A stretch of DNA of 64,000 nt from Roseateles_B flavus. GTDB lineage: Bacteria; Pseudomonadota; Gammaproteobacteria; Burkholderiales; Burkholderiaceae_C. The notes below the pieces were generated by a model. That model searched no databases. It saw nothing but the letters and a program-made list of their open reading frames with translations, and was not told the DNA's origin. Shown here one piece after another: positions 1 through 6,911 of the stretch; positions within the stretch are counted from its first letter, which is position 1, and every line of letters begins with the position of its first letter. Position numbers and translations under genes: made by a program. The stretch covers positions 310,001 through 374,000 of the forward strand of contig NZ_JBDPZC010000005.1 in the NCBI RefSeq assembly GCF_039872765.1, given 5' to 3'.

Positions 1-261
1 TGGGGCCCAGAGCCCCTGCGGCTGCACCTGCTGGACGGGGAGGACGGGCCCGCAGCCGTGCACCAGTTCAGCACCCGGGTCCAACGGCTGTGGCGCCGCA
101 CCGTCTCCCATAGCGGCGACCTGCAGGGCCTGGTGTTCCTGGATGCGGACGACGCAGTCGAGAACTACCTGCGTGAGCACGGCCCGGAGCCGCGCTCACG
201 CAACTGGGTCCGTTGTGTGATTGAGCCGATCGCGCAAAGCCGCCCGGCGCCCAGCGCCTAG
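1..261 (+). CDS. 3' end of an unidentified protein (partial at window edge)
   Basis: The frame is open from base 1 and closes at a TAG at 259-261, giving 86 residues of a protein that begins upstream of the window. A GTG at 58 could in principle start a 67-residue protein, but the open frame before it makes a truncated longer gene more likely. The visible part is soluble and mixed-charge (FLDADDAVENYLREHG, then a basic SRNWVRCVIEP). I recognise no family or motif. It points toward the convergent DUF839 gene. Confidence 0.5.
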   Translation, partial: WGPEPLRLHLLDGEDGPAAVHQFSTRVQRLWRRTVSHSGDLQGLVFLDADDAVENYLREHGPEPRSRNWVRCVIEPIAQSRPAPSA

Positions 262-375
262 GCTGCAGTCTCGGGCCCGACCGGACCGCATACGTCCGCT
301 GCAGTCCCGCCGCATCGCCACCGCGCCTTCGGCTGTAGTGGCCAGGAACAAGACCGGTCAGGGGAGCGACAGGGG

Positions 376-1614
376 TCAGGCCCCGGACGTCAGGAAGGGA
401 CCACGAACTTCGAAGGTCATGCCACCGGAGCCACTGCCTGTGGTGCCGCGCTGCGAGCTGAAGTAGAGCCGCGTGCCGTCGGGGCTGAAGGCGATACCGG
501 TGACTTCGGAGGCGTTGTGGCCCACCAACTGGAGAACGGGGCTGACTTCGCGCTTCGCATTGATGACGCACACCTGCAGATCGCCGCCGTCCTCGGCCAC
601 GTAGAGATTGCCGTCCTTGGCACCCACGATGTTGTCCACGCCGCTCAGGACGGGCGTCGCGGAGGTCGAGGGATCGTAGATGATGTCCAGCTTGCTGGTG
701 GCCGTCTCCAGAGCCCAGACGCGGTTGTCTCCCTTGGTCGTGAAGTAGACAAAGCCGTTCTGGTACCAGATACCCTCGCCGCCATTGAAAGCAGAGCTGC
801 TGCTGACCTGCTTGCGGGTGTAGTTGCTGCTGCTGGTGGGGTTGGGGTTGGGGAGGTCGATCCAGCTGACCGTGTAATGGGGGTTGCTCCCTGAGCGGCG
901 GGCCACCTGCACCTTGCCCGTACTCAGGTCCCCGGGCACCTTGGGAATGAAGCGGTACAGGCGACCGTCCGACTTGTCCTCGGTCATGTAGACGTAGCCG
1001 GTCTTGATGTCAAAGGCCACGCCCTCGCGATAGAACCAGCCCATGGCATTGCGCACCACCGGTGCCTTGAGGCCCGCCGGGTCGCATTCGATGGCGCGGC
1101 CGTTCTCGACCTCTTCGCAGGTGATCCATGTGCCCCACGGGCTCATGCCGCCGGCGCAGTTGCGGCTGGTGCCGGTGCAGATGGCATAGGCTCGTGTGAT
1201 CGTACCCAAGCTGTCGAATTCCATGACGGAGACACCGCCTCCGCGGCTGTCCACCTCGCTGTTGCCGATGTAGCGCCAGCCCCCGCCGGCCACCGGTGCA
1301 CACGCGCCGCCATCGGGCGTCGAGTGCCAGTTGTACCTGGTCGCCGCTACCGGCTGGCCGCTGCGCGCCAGGATGCGGGAGCTGAAGCCCACGGGCAGGC
1401 GCACGCCGTTGGCATCAGCCGTCTGCAGGGGGCCGAAACCGCCAGCAAAGGCCAGGGCTTGCAGCCCCTCCGCGGTCTGCACCTGGGGCGGAACCGGAGG
1501 CAGGTTGGTGATCCAGGCATGGCTGGCCCCGGTTGACACGAGGCCTGCGCCGACAAGGCCATTGCGCAAGAGTTCCCGGCGCTTGTCGTTGACATGTTCC
1601 TGCTGCTTCTTCAT
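376..1614 (-). CDS. Secreted DUF839 / PhoX-like protein
   Basis: A 412-residue protein of the DUF839 (PhoX-like) beta-propeller family, whose characterised members are calcium-dependent periplasmic alkaline phosphatases. I see family hallmarks: WHSTPDGGAC at 96-105, a G-N-S-E-V-D stretch near 117, and NCAGGMSPWGTWITCEE at 152-168. The N-terminus has RRELLRNG at 12-19 followed by a hydrophobic run, a twin-arginine-like export signal, so the product is probably exported folded. I chose the ATG at 1614 because GGAG sits just upstream and the signal then lies at the very N-terminus; an upstream in-frame start at 1698 would bury it. It is shorter than classical PhoX, so phosphatase activity is only one possibility. 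No pho-type neighbour is visible. Confidence 0.75.
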   Translation of the reverse strand: MKKQQEHVNDKRRELLRNGLVGAGLVSTGASHAWITNLPPVPPQVQTAEGLQALAFAGGFGPLQTADANGVRLPVGFSSRILARSGQPVAATRYNWHSTPDGGACAPVAGGGWRYIGNSEVDSRGGGVSVMEFDSLGTITRAYAICTGTSRNCAGGMSPWGTWITCEEVENGRAIECDPAGLKAPVVRNAMGWFYREGVAFDIKTGYVYMTEDKSDGRLYRFIPKVPGDLSTGKVQVARRSGSNPHYTVSWIDLPNPNPTSSSNYTRKQVSSSSAFNGGEGIWYQNGFVYFTTKGDNRVWALETATSKLDIIYDPSTSATPVLSGVDNIVGAKDGNLYVAEDGGDLQVCVINAKREVSPVLQLVGHNASEVTGIAFSPDGTRLYFSSQRGTTGSGSGGMTFEVRGPFLTSGA

Positions 1615-2038
1615 TGTCTCTGTCTCCAATCGTGTGGTGGTGAGTGCCCAGCGCATTAGTTCCATGCCCATACGGCATGGCTGAAGCTGTCGTGGCAAGG
1701 CCGCACCATAGGAATCAGGAATGAAACCCCCGTGAAGCGACGCCGACCCTGACGCAGGCCGTTCAGAGGAGCTGGCGACTGCCGGGTGTCACATGGCATC
1801 GGCGGCGACTGGCCCGAGGGGCTGCGGGGCGCCGTTCACTCCCCGGCGAAGCAGCGGCACTGGGCCACGACGAGGGCGTCAGCCGCCGACGCGGGCACGG
1901 GTGCTGTGGGGCTGGGCAGGCAGGGGACTGCATGCCGATGCGGCAGAGATCCTGCGAACGTGCAAGGATCCGGTCAAGGCCACGGGGCGCTCCCCCCGCC
2001 TGGAGTGCGGCACTGGGCCTCCCAAGAGCGGGCACCCG
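1615..2038. other. Gap without a supported gene
   Basis: About 420 bases between the DUF839 start and the end of the next small gene. Open frames here are short, lack credible ribosome sites and look like GC-driven noise. I see no RNA gene, strong hairpin-plus-T-run or repeat. The part next to 1614 must hold the DUF839 promoter. Confidence 0.5.
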
Positions 2039-2323
2039 TCAATTCAGTCTTTGCCGTTTGGGGGCGCCATACTTGCCCGACGTGAGATCGGCGAAGGGTG
2101 CAAACATCCAGGGGCTGTTGACCGCCACCGCATAGGTGTGCCGGAGTGACGTGCCTCTGCGGCGCAGCGACAAGGCCCGCACTGAGTGCCCGGCCCAGTC
2201 GATGTAGTCGCCGCTCAGGTCCTCATCAATCTCGAAATCGGCCGGGTCAAAGCCCGCGCGGGAGATGAGCGACTGCAATGCCTGTCGGGGGTCATCGCGA
2301 TCCACCATGAACTGCTGCGCCAT
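2039..2323 (-). CDS. Small hypothetical protein, 94 aa
   Basis: I do not recognise this protein. It starts at an ATG preceded by GAGGAG at a good distance, which is the main reason to accept it. The sequence is soluble: an acidic stretch (DPADFEIDEDLSGDYIDW) is followed by a basic one (SLRRRGTSLRH). It lies 88 bases downstream of the 74-aa gene on the same strand, so the two are probably co-transcribed from the promoter above 2636. No signal peptide or membrane segment is visible. Function unknown. Confidence 0.55.
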   Translation of the reverse strand: MAQQFMVDRDDPRQALQSLISRAGFDPADFEIDEDLSGDYIDWAGHSVRALSLRRRGTSLRHTYAVAVNSPWMFAPFADLTSGKYGAPKRQRLN

Positions 2324-2411
2324 GCCTGTACTCCTCGCATAGGGGTGTAACGCGAGTCCCAGTGGAACGGCCAGTCATGACGTACCGATGTCAATCCGCC
2401 GCCAACGGCAG

Positions 2412-2636
2412 TCAACGCAGGCGTCTGAACGCCAAATGTGTGATGAGCTTCTCGCCCCGGACGGTTTGCACATCGCGAGCCACCACCTCCAGCACGCCGG
2501 CCCTCGCCATCTGGCACAAATCGTCGGCGACGCGGTCGTACACAAGCGGCACTTCCAGGGTGGTACCTGCCTTCGGCAGCTCGGTGAGCGCGCCCACCTC
2601 CGAATCGAGGAACAGGGCTTGGGACAGATTGCGCAT
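2412..2636 (-). CDS. Small hypothetical protein, 74 aa
   Basis: A 74-residue soluble protein of unknown function with regular secondary-structure character (TTLEVPLVYDRVADDLCQMA, then VLEVVARDVQTVRGEKLITH). The ATG at 2636 has an AGAGGGG ribosome site. It is the likely first gene of a two-gene unit with the 94-aa gene at 2039-2323. A 13-bp palindrome of the form CTGC-N3-GCAG lies 43 bases upstream, a candidate operator. I found no motif that assigns a role. Confidence 0.55.
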   Translation of the reverse strand: MRNLSQALFLDSEVGALTELPKAGTTLEVPLVYDRVADDLCQMARAGVLEVVARDVQTVRGEKLITHLAFRRLR

Positions 2637-2653
2637 GAGGACCCCTCTTTGTT

Positions 2654-3121
2654 GTGAAGCCGGTCAGGAAATCCTCATGCTGCAATGCAGCAAAATCAAG
2701 TCCTGAATGCGGCAAAGCTGACCCAATGCAAAGCCAGGACTCCCGGTCGGGCGATGACCACACGGCTCCCTCTCATGGGAGAGTGCTGACTCTTGCATGC
2801 CGCGTCGCCCAAGCGCCCCATGGCTTGCCAGACAGGGAGTTGTCATGGGTAAAGAGGATCCACGACGGGGGCCGAATGGTCCCGAGATCGACCAGCGCTG
2901 AAGGGCTGGGCCGTCGATGCAAGGAAGTGGTTCGACTTGCTGAGCAGGACGGCCAAGACATGGCAACGGCGTGCAGGGCCGCGGGCGTCACTCAGGGGGA
3001 GTTCATCGCCTGGAGCGTGGCCGGGCTGACGGCCTCACAGGCACCCCTCGTCCACTCCATCTCGGAGCTGGTGCAGTCCTACTTGCAGTGGGCCCGGCGA
3101 GGCGTTGATACGTCGGACTGA
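2654..3121 (+). CDS. Possible small hypothetical protein
   Basis: An open frame of up to 155 residues ending at a TGA at 3119-3121. The N-terminal half is low quality and overlaps the promoter of the divergent 74-aa gene. The C-terminal half looks protein-like: LGRRCKEVVRLAEQDGQDMA, then AACRAAGVTQGEF-like helix-turn-helix character and an amphipathic SISELVQSYLQWARR. The real start is unclear; ATG at 2876, with a purine-rich GGGGG just before it, would give an 81-residue protein. No family recognised. It may be a decayed or spurious gene. Confidence 0.3.
   Translation: MKPVRKSSCCNAAKSSPECGKADPMQSQDSRSGDDHTAPSHGRVLTLACRVAQAPHGLPDRELSWVKRIHDGGRMVPRSTSAEGLGRRCKEVVRLAEQDGQDMATACRAAGVTQGEFIAWSVAGLTASQAPLVHSISELVQSYLQWARRGVDTSD
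2679..2691. promoter_or_regulatory. Palindrome GCTGCAATGCAGC, possible operator
   Basis: A palindrome with perfect arms GCTGCA/TGCAGC around one base, 43 bases upstream of the 74-aa gene. The CTGC-N3-GCAG form resembles sites reported for PhaR-type regulators of polyhydroxyalkanoate genes. The regulator assignment is inference; the palindrome itself is plain. Confidence 0.35.
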
Positions 3122-3131
3122 GCCTCGCCTC

Positions 3132-3368
3132 TCACGCTGGATCTTGAAGGTGCCGGGCTGATCTGCCCGGCAATTTGAACAGGGAGGGCTCCGCCGCTCG
3201 CGCAGCCGCACGACTGCCCAGGGCGCGAACCAGCTCCTGGCACATCGTGTCGGTGGCGTCGTAGATGTCCACGGGCACGCAGGGCGCCAAGCGGTCCAGG
3301 GTCCGCGCCATGGCATCGCGCAGGGCCCAGCGATGTTCGGCGAGAAAGGCAGGCAGGTCGATGTTCAT
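3132..3368 (-). CDS. Small hypothetical protein, 78 aa
   Basis: A 78-residue protein starting MNIDLPAFLAEHRWALRDAM. I chose the ATG at 3368 because GGGAG lies seven to eight bases upstream and the sequence before it does not look coding. It is helical and soluble, with one region rich in Asp/Thr (VDIYDATDTMCQELV) and an Ala/Arg-rich tail. No domain recognised. It converges on the weak open frame ending at 3121. Confidence 0.5.
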   Translation of the reverse strand: MNIDLPAFLAEHRWALRDAMARTLDRLAPCVPVDIYDATDTMCQELVRALGSRAAARAAEPSLFKLPGRSARHLQDPA

Positions 3369-3526
3369 GACAGCGCTCCCAACTGAGGACTCGGCACTCA
3401 GCCAAGGCTGCGCCGGGTTCGTGTCAGGGCTGTGACGCTCCGGGGAGGTGGTGGTAAGCCAGCTGAGCGACTTGCCCACAAAATCTGTGGACAAGCAGCA
3501 CCCCGTCGCGGTCGAAGGCGATGTGC

Positions 3527-3646
3527 CTGGTGACGCAGCAGAACGCCGCCCTGGTTGAGGAGCGTGCCGCTGCCGCGGACAACCTGCGCAACCAGGCCCA
3601 GGGGCTGCTGCAGGCCGTGGCCAGCTTCCACCTGCGGCCGGCGCTG
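3527..3646 (+). pseudogene. Remnant of a methyl-accepting chemotaxis protein C-terminus
   Basis: In frame 2 of the plus strand this stretch reads VTQQNAALVEERAAAADNL, then RNQAQGLLQAVASFHL. This is the highly conserved tail of the cytoplasmic signalling domain of methyl-accepting chemotaxis proteins (typically QQNAALVEE-A-A followed by QA--L---V--F). Upstream in the same frame there is no receptor sequence, no ribosome site and no room for the other several hundred residues, so this is a fragment. It lies against the 3' end of otsB. I infer a deletion that removed a chemoreceptor gene and left its last ~40 codons. Confidence 0.7.
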
Positions 3647-3647
3647 C

Positions 3648-4433
3648 TCACTGAAGGCCGGCAGGCCGGGCTGGCGGGGCGCCGGACTGCGCCAGCATGC
3701 GGTCCAGCAGCAGGGCCATCTCACGCGGGCTGTCCAGGTAGAAGCGGGCCCTGGACTGCCAGCTGGTGCGGCCGACCTTGATGGTCAGCCAATGCGCCGG
3801 GGCCCGCTGGAACACCGGCTCGTCATTGATGTCATCGCCGATGAAGACCGCTGCGGCCGCCCCCTCGCGGGCCACGACGGCATGCACGGCATCGGCCTTG
3901 TCCGGCGCCCGGGCGGCCACGATGTTGAAGACCAGCTTGCCCCCGAAGACGTGCAGGGCCGGGCCCGCCGTCTTGATGATCTCCTCCAGCCGCTGCCGCG
4001 CCCACTCGCGGTCCCGCGCCATGCGGTAGTGCAAGGCGATGGAGCTGCGCTTGTCCTCGACCTGCACGCCCAGCGCCTGCAGCTCGGCACGAAAGGGCTG
4101 CAGCCACTCCCGGGCCGATTCCATGGCGCTCACCCACACGGGAGATGGGTCGATCAGATCGCTCTCGGCGCCATGGCTGCCGACGATGTAGGTCGGCGTG
4201 AAGTCCAGGCGCTTGCGCACATCGGCCACCTCCCGGCCCGTCACGATGGCCACCGGCAGGCGCAGCGACAGCAGCCGCAGGCGGCTGACCACACCAGGCG
4301 GCATGCGGGCCATGTCGGGCAGGGCGACGATGGGGGCCAGCGTGCCGTCGAAATCGAAAGCCAGCAGCGGGCGGGACGCCATGGTGGCGGCCAGTGCCAG
4401 CTCCCCCTGCGGGCTGAAGATGTGCAGCTTCAT
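3648..4433 (-). CDS. otsB: Trehalose-6-phosphate phosphatase
   Basis: A 261-residue HAD-superfamily phosphatase that removes the phosphate from trehalose 6-phosphate in the second step of the OtsAB pathway. The nucleophile motif DFDGTLAP is at 27-34, IVTGRE follows near 63, and the metal-binding GDDINDE is at 199-205. The length matches the family. The gene starts 14 bases after otsA, so the two form an operon otsA-otsB on the minus strand. A second in-frame ATG at codon 18 would still keep all motifs. Cytosolic; no signal peptide. Confidence 0.93.
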   Translation of the reverse strand: MKLHIFSPQGELALAATMASRPLLAFDFDGTLAPIVALPDMARMPPGVVSRLRLLSLRLPVAIVTGREVADVRKRLDFTPTYIVGSHGAESDLIDPSPVWVSAMESAREWLQPFRAELQALGVQVEDKRSSIALHYRMARDREWARQRLEEIIKTAGPALHVFGGKLVFNIVAARAPDKADAVHAVVAREGAAAAVFIGDDINDEPVFQRAPAHWLTIKVGRTSWQSRARFYLDSPREMALLLDRMLAQSGAPPARPAGLQ

Positions 4434-4447
4434 GGCCCGCCCTGCCC

Positions 4448-6787
4448 TCAGCCCGAGCCGAGCCGCCGCACGCGCGCCTCCACGCGCGCCCGCAGTCGCC
4501 AGCGGCCGGCATCGGCCAGCATGCGGGCCGCCCAGCGGAAGACGTTGAACTCCCGCACCGTGCTGCGCAGGCTCACCATGCGCTCGCGCTGTTCGGCCGG
4601 CGGCATCGTGGCGGCGCGCAGCAGGGCGTCGGCGGTCTCCTCGACGTGGTAGGGATTCACGATCAGCGCCTCCGTCATCTCACGGGCTGCGCCGGCAAAG
4701 CGGCTCAGCACCAGCACGCCCTGCTGGTCGTCACGGGCTGCCACGAACTCCTTGCACACCAGGTTCATGCCGTCGTGAAGGCTGGTGACCACGCCGATGT
4801 CCGCGGCGCGGAACAGCTCGTTCACGGCGTCCGGCTCATGGTGCTGGGCCAGCAGGTGTACCGGCCGGTAGCCGGGCCGACCGAAGCGCGTGTTGATGCG
4901 CTCGGCGACCCGCTCCACATGTTCCTGGAAGCTGCGGTATTCGTCCAGCGAGGCGCGTGTGGGCGCGGCCACCTGCACAAAGACGAAGCGGCCGATCCAT
5001 TCGGGCGCCTTCTCCAGCAGCCGCTCCACGGCATTGAGCCGCTCCAGGATGCCCTTGGTGTAGTCGAAGCGGTCCACGCCCACCGCCAGGCACAGGTCCT
5101 GCGGCAGGCCCAGGCGGTCGATCACCTGCTGGCGGCACTGGGCCACGCTGGGCCAGGCGGCCACCGTGGCGGGCTCCGGCCATTCGATGGAGATGGGGTA
5201 GCTCTCCACCAGCGTCTCCTTGTCCTGGAAGCGGATGGTGGAGTACTCGGCCTCGATGCGAGCCTCCAGGGAGCGGTCCACCGTCTCCATGAAATTGCGG
5301 CAATGGAAGCGGGTATGGAAGCCCAGGATGGTGCTGCCCAGCAGCCCCTGCAGGATCTCCTTGTGCCAGGGGCAGATGCCGAAGGACTCCGGATTGGGCC
5401 AGGGGATGTGCCAGAAGGTCAGCACCGTGGCCTGAGGCAGCTGGGCACGGATCATGGCCGGCAGCAGGGCGAAGTGGTAGTCCTGCACCAGCACCACGGG
5501 ATCCTCGCTGCGGGCCTCGGCCACGACGGCATCGGCGAAGCGCTGGTTGACCCGCTGGTAGGCCTCCCAGTCCGATTCCCGGAAGACCGGCCGCACGTGC
5601 GCCACATGGCACAGCGGCCACAGCCCTTCGTTGGCGAAGCCATAGTAGTAGCCCTGCTCCTCCTCGGGTGTCAGCCAGATGCGGCGCAGCTGGTAGTCCT
5701 CCACGCCGGGCGGCACGGCCACGCGGTCGTGGCGGTCCACGGCCTCGCGGTCCGCGCTGCCGCTGCCGTGGGCAATCCAGGTGCCCGAGCAGGCCCGCAT
5801 CACCGGCTCCACCGCGGTGACCAGGCCGCTGGCGGGCCGGCGCACCACGATGCCTTCCGGCCCCTGCTCATGGATGTAGGGCTCGCGGTTGGAAACCACG
5901 ATGACCTGGTCCCCCCGCAGCTGGGTCTGCAGCAGGTTGCGCAGGCGCTCGCCGGTCCATTCCAGGGCCGGGCCCTGCATGCGGCGGTATTCGTCCTCGA
6001 GGTCGCGCAGGCTGTTGCGGAGTTCGTCGACAAAGGGCGCCAGCTCCGGCGGCGGCAGCAGCGGGCTGACCAGCCCCTCGCCCCGCATGATGGCCCGCGC
6101 ACCCTTGACCCAGCCGCGCCAGCTCAGCTGTGCCACGCTGACGGTAATGAGGGCGATGACAAAGCCCAGGATGGCGATGAAGCCGACCAGGTAGCGCCGG
6201 GTGTCCTGACTGCGCTTCTCGATGAAGCTCATGTCATGCAGCAGCACCAGGCGGCCGACGATCGCAGGACCCTGAGCCGCGGCGGCCGCGTCCTGGGCGG
6301 GCGCCGCCGAGGCGGCGTCGAAGGTCGCCGGCCCGCTGGCGGGATTGCCCCAGGGCTCTGCGGGCAGATCAGGCGCCGGCCGCATGATGTTGTGCACGCC
6401 CACATGCACGGCACCACCCGCCAGCTTGAGACGCGGATCCTGGCGGTTGGCGATGGAGAGGCTGCGCGCACAGCTGAGCCCGTCCGGAAAGGCATGCGTG
6501 GCATGCAGCAGCCTGCCCTGGGCATCGCAGGCGGCGATGGCGAACAGGCGCTCGTCCTGCACCGCCCGGTCGAGCAGCGTGGACAGCCGTTCCCCGCGCG
6601 GGTCCAGCAGGGCCTCCGCCACGGCGTCCGACATGGCATTGACCATCAAGGCGCCACGGCTATTGAGGTCCCGTGAGAACCATCGCAAGGTAACCTGATC
6701 CAGCAGTGGCAGCGCGATGTAGGCCGCCCCTACCAGCGCCACCGCCAGAGGAAGCAGGAAGCGCAGTTGGAGTCTGAGTGTCTTCAT
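4448..6787 (-). CDS. otsA: Membrane-anchored trehalose-6-phosphate synthase
   Basis: A 779-residue protein whose C-terminal part (about 294-760) is a GT20 trehalose-6-phosphate synthase: VVSNREPYIHEQGPEG at 297-312, the sugar-nucleotide site VDRFDYTKG at 571-579 (Arg and Lys of the phosphate pocket), and DGMNLVCKEF at 672-681. Unusually, the first ~290 residues form a sensor-like module: a transmembrane helix at 11-30, an extracytoplasmic stretch of about 170 residues, a second helix at 200-222, and a HAMP-like charged helical linker. Ordinary OtsA is soluble and about 470 residues. I infer an inner-membrane enzyme whose activity could respond to an external cue. It is co-transcribed with otsB and divergent from the GH15 gene. 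Confidence 0.92.
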   Translation of the reverse strand: MKTLRLQLRFLLPLAVALVGAAYIALPLLDQVTLRWFSRDLNSRGALMVNAMSDAVAEALLDPRGERLSTLLDRAVQDERLFAIAACDAQGRLLHATHAFPDGLSCARSLSIANRQDPRLKLAGGAVHVGVHNIMRPAPDLPAEPWGNPASGPATFDAASAAPAQDAAAAAQGPAIVGRLVLLHDMSFIEKRSQDTRRYLVGFIAILGFVIALITVSVAQLSWRGWVKGARAIMRGEGLVSPLLPPPELAPFVDELRNSLRDLEDEYRRMQGPALEWTGERLRNLLQTQLRGDQVIVVSNREPYIHEQGPEGIVVRRPASGLVTAVEPVMRACSGTWIAHGSGSADREAVDRHDRVAVPPGVEDYQLRRIWLTPEEEQGYYYGFANEGLWPLCHVAHVRPVFRESDWEAYQRVNQRFADAVVAEARSEDPVVLVQDYHFALLPAMIRAQLPQATVLTFWHIPWPNPESFGICPWHKEILQGLLGSTILGFHTRFHCRNFMETVDRSLEARIEAEYSTIRFQDKETLVESYPISIEWPEPATVAAWPSVAQCRQQVIDRLGLPQDLCLAVGVDRFDYTKGILERLNAVERLLEKAPEWIGRFVFVQVAAPTRASLDEYRSFQEHVERVAERINTRFGRPGYRPVHLLAQHHEPDAVNELFRAADIGVVTSLHDGMNLVCKEFVAARDDQQGVLVLSRFAGAAREMTEALIVNPYHVEETADALLRAATMPPAEQRERMVSLRSTVREFNVFRWAARMLADAGRWRLRARVEARVRRLGSG

Positions 6788-6911
6788 CCCTGGATTCCGG
6801 CATGGGCCCGGATTCCGAGGCGGGGCCCGGTGCCATGCGAGCGTTCTTGTACCAATATTGCGTCAACGACGTGCGCTTCATAGGTTTCGATCAGCAACAA
6901 GAGGTCTCTGT

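Noticed and set aside
2845..2901. 18-codon open frame with a good ribosome site (GGGAG) at ATG 2845
   Set aside because: Too short to judge, no known peptide, and lies inside a longer low-confidence frame.
4646..6676. Long plus-strand open frame opposite otsA
   Set aside because: Antisense shadow of the OtsA gene; no recognisable domain.
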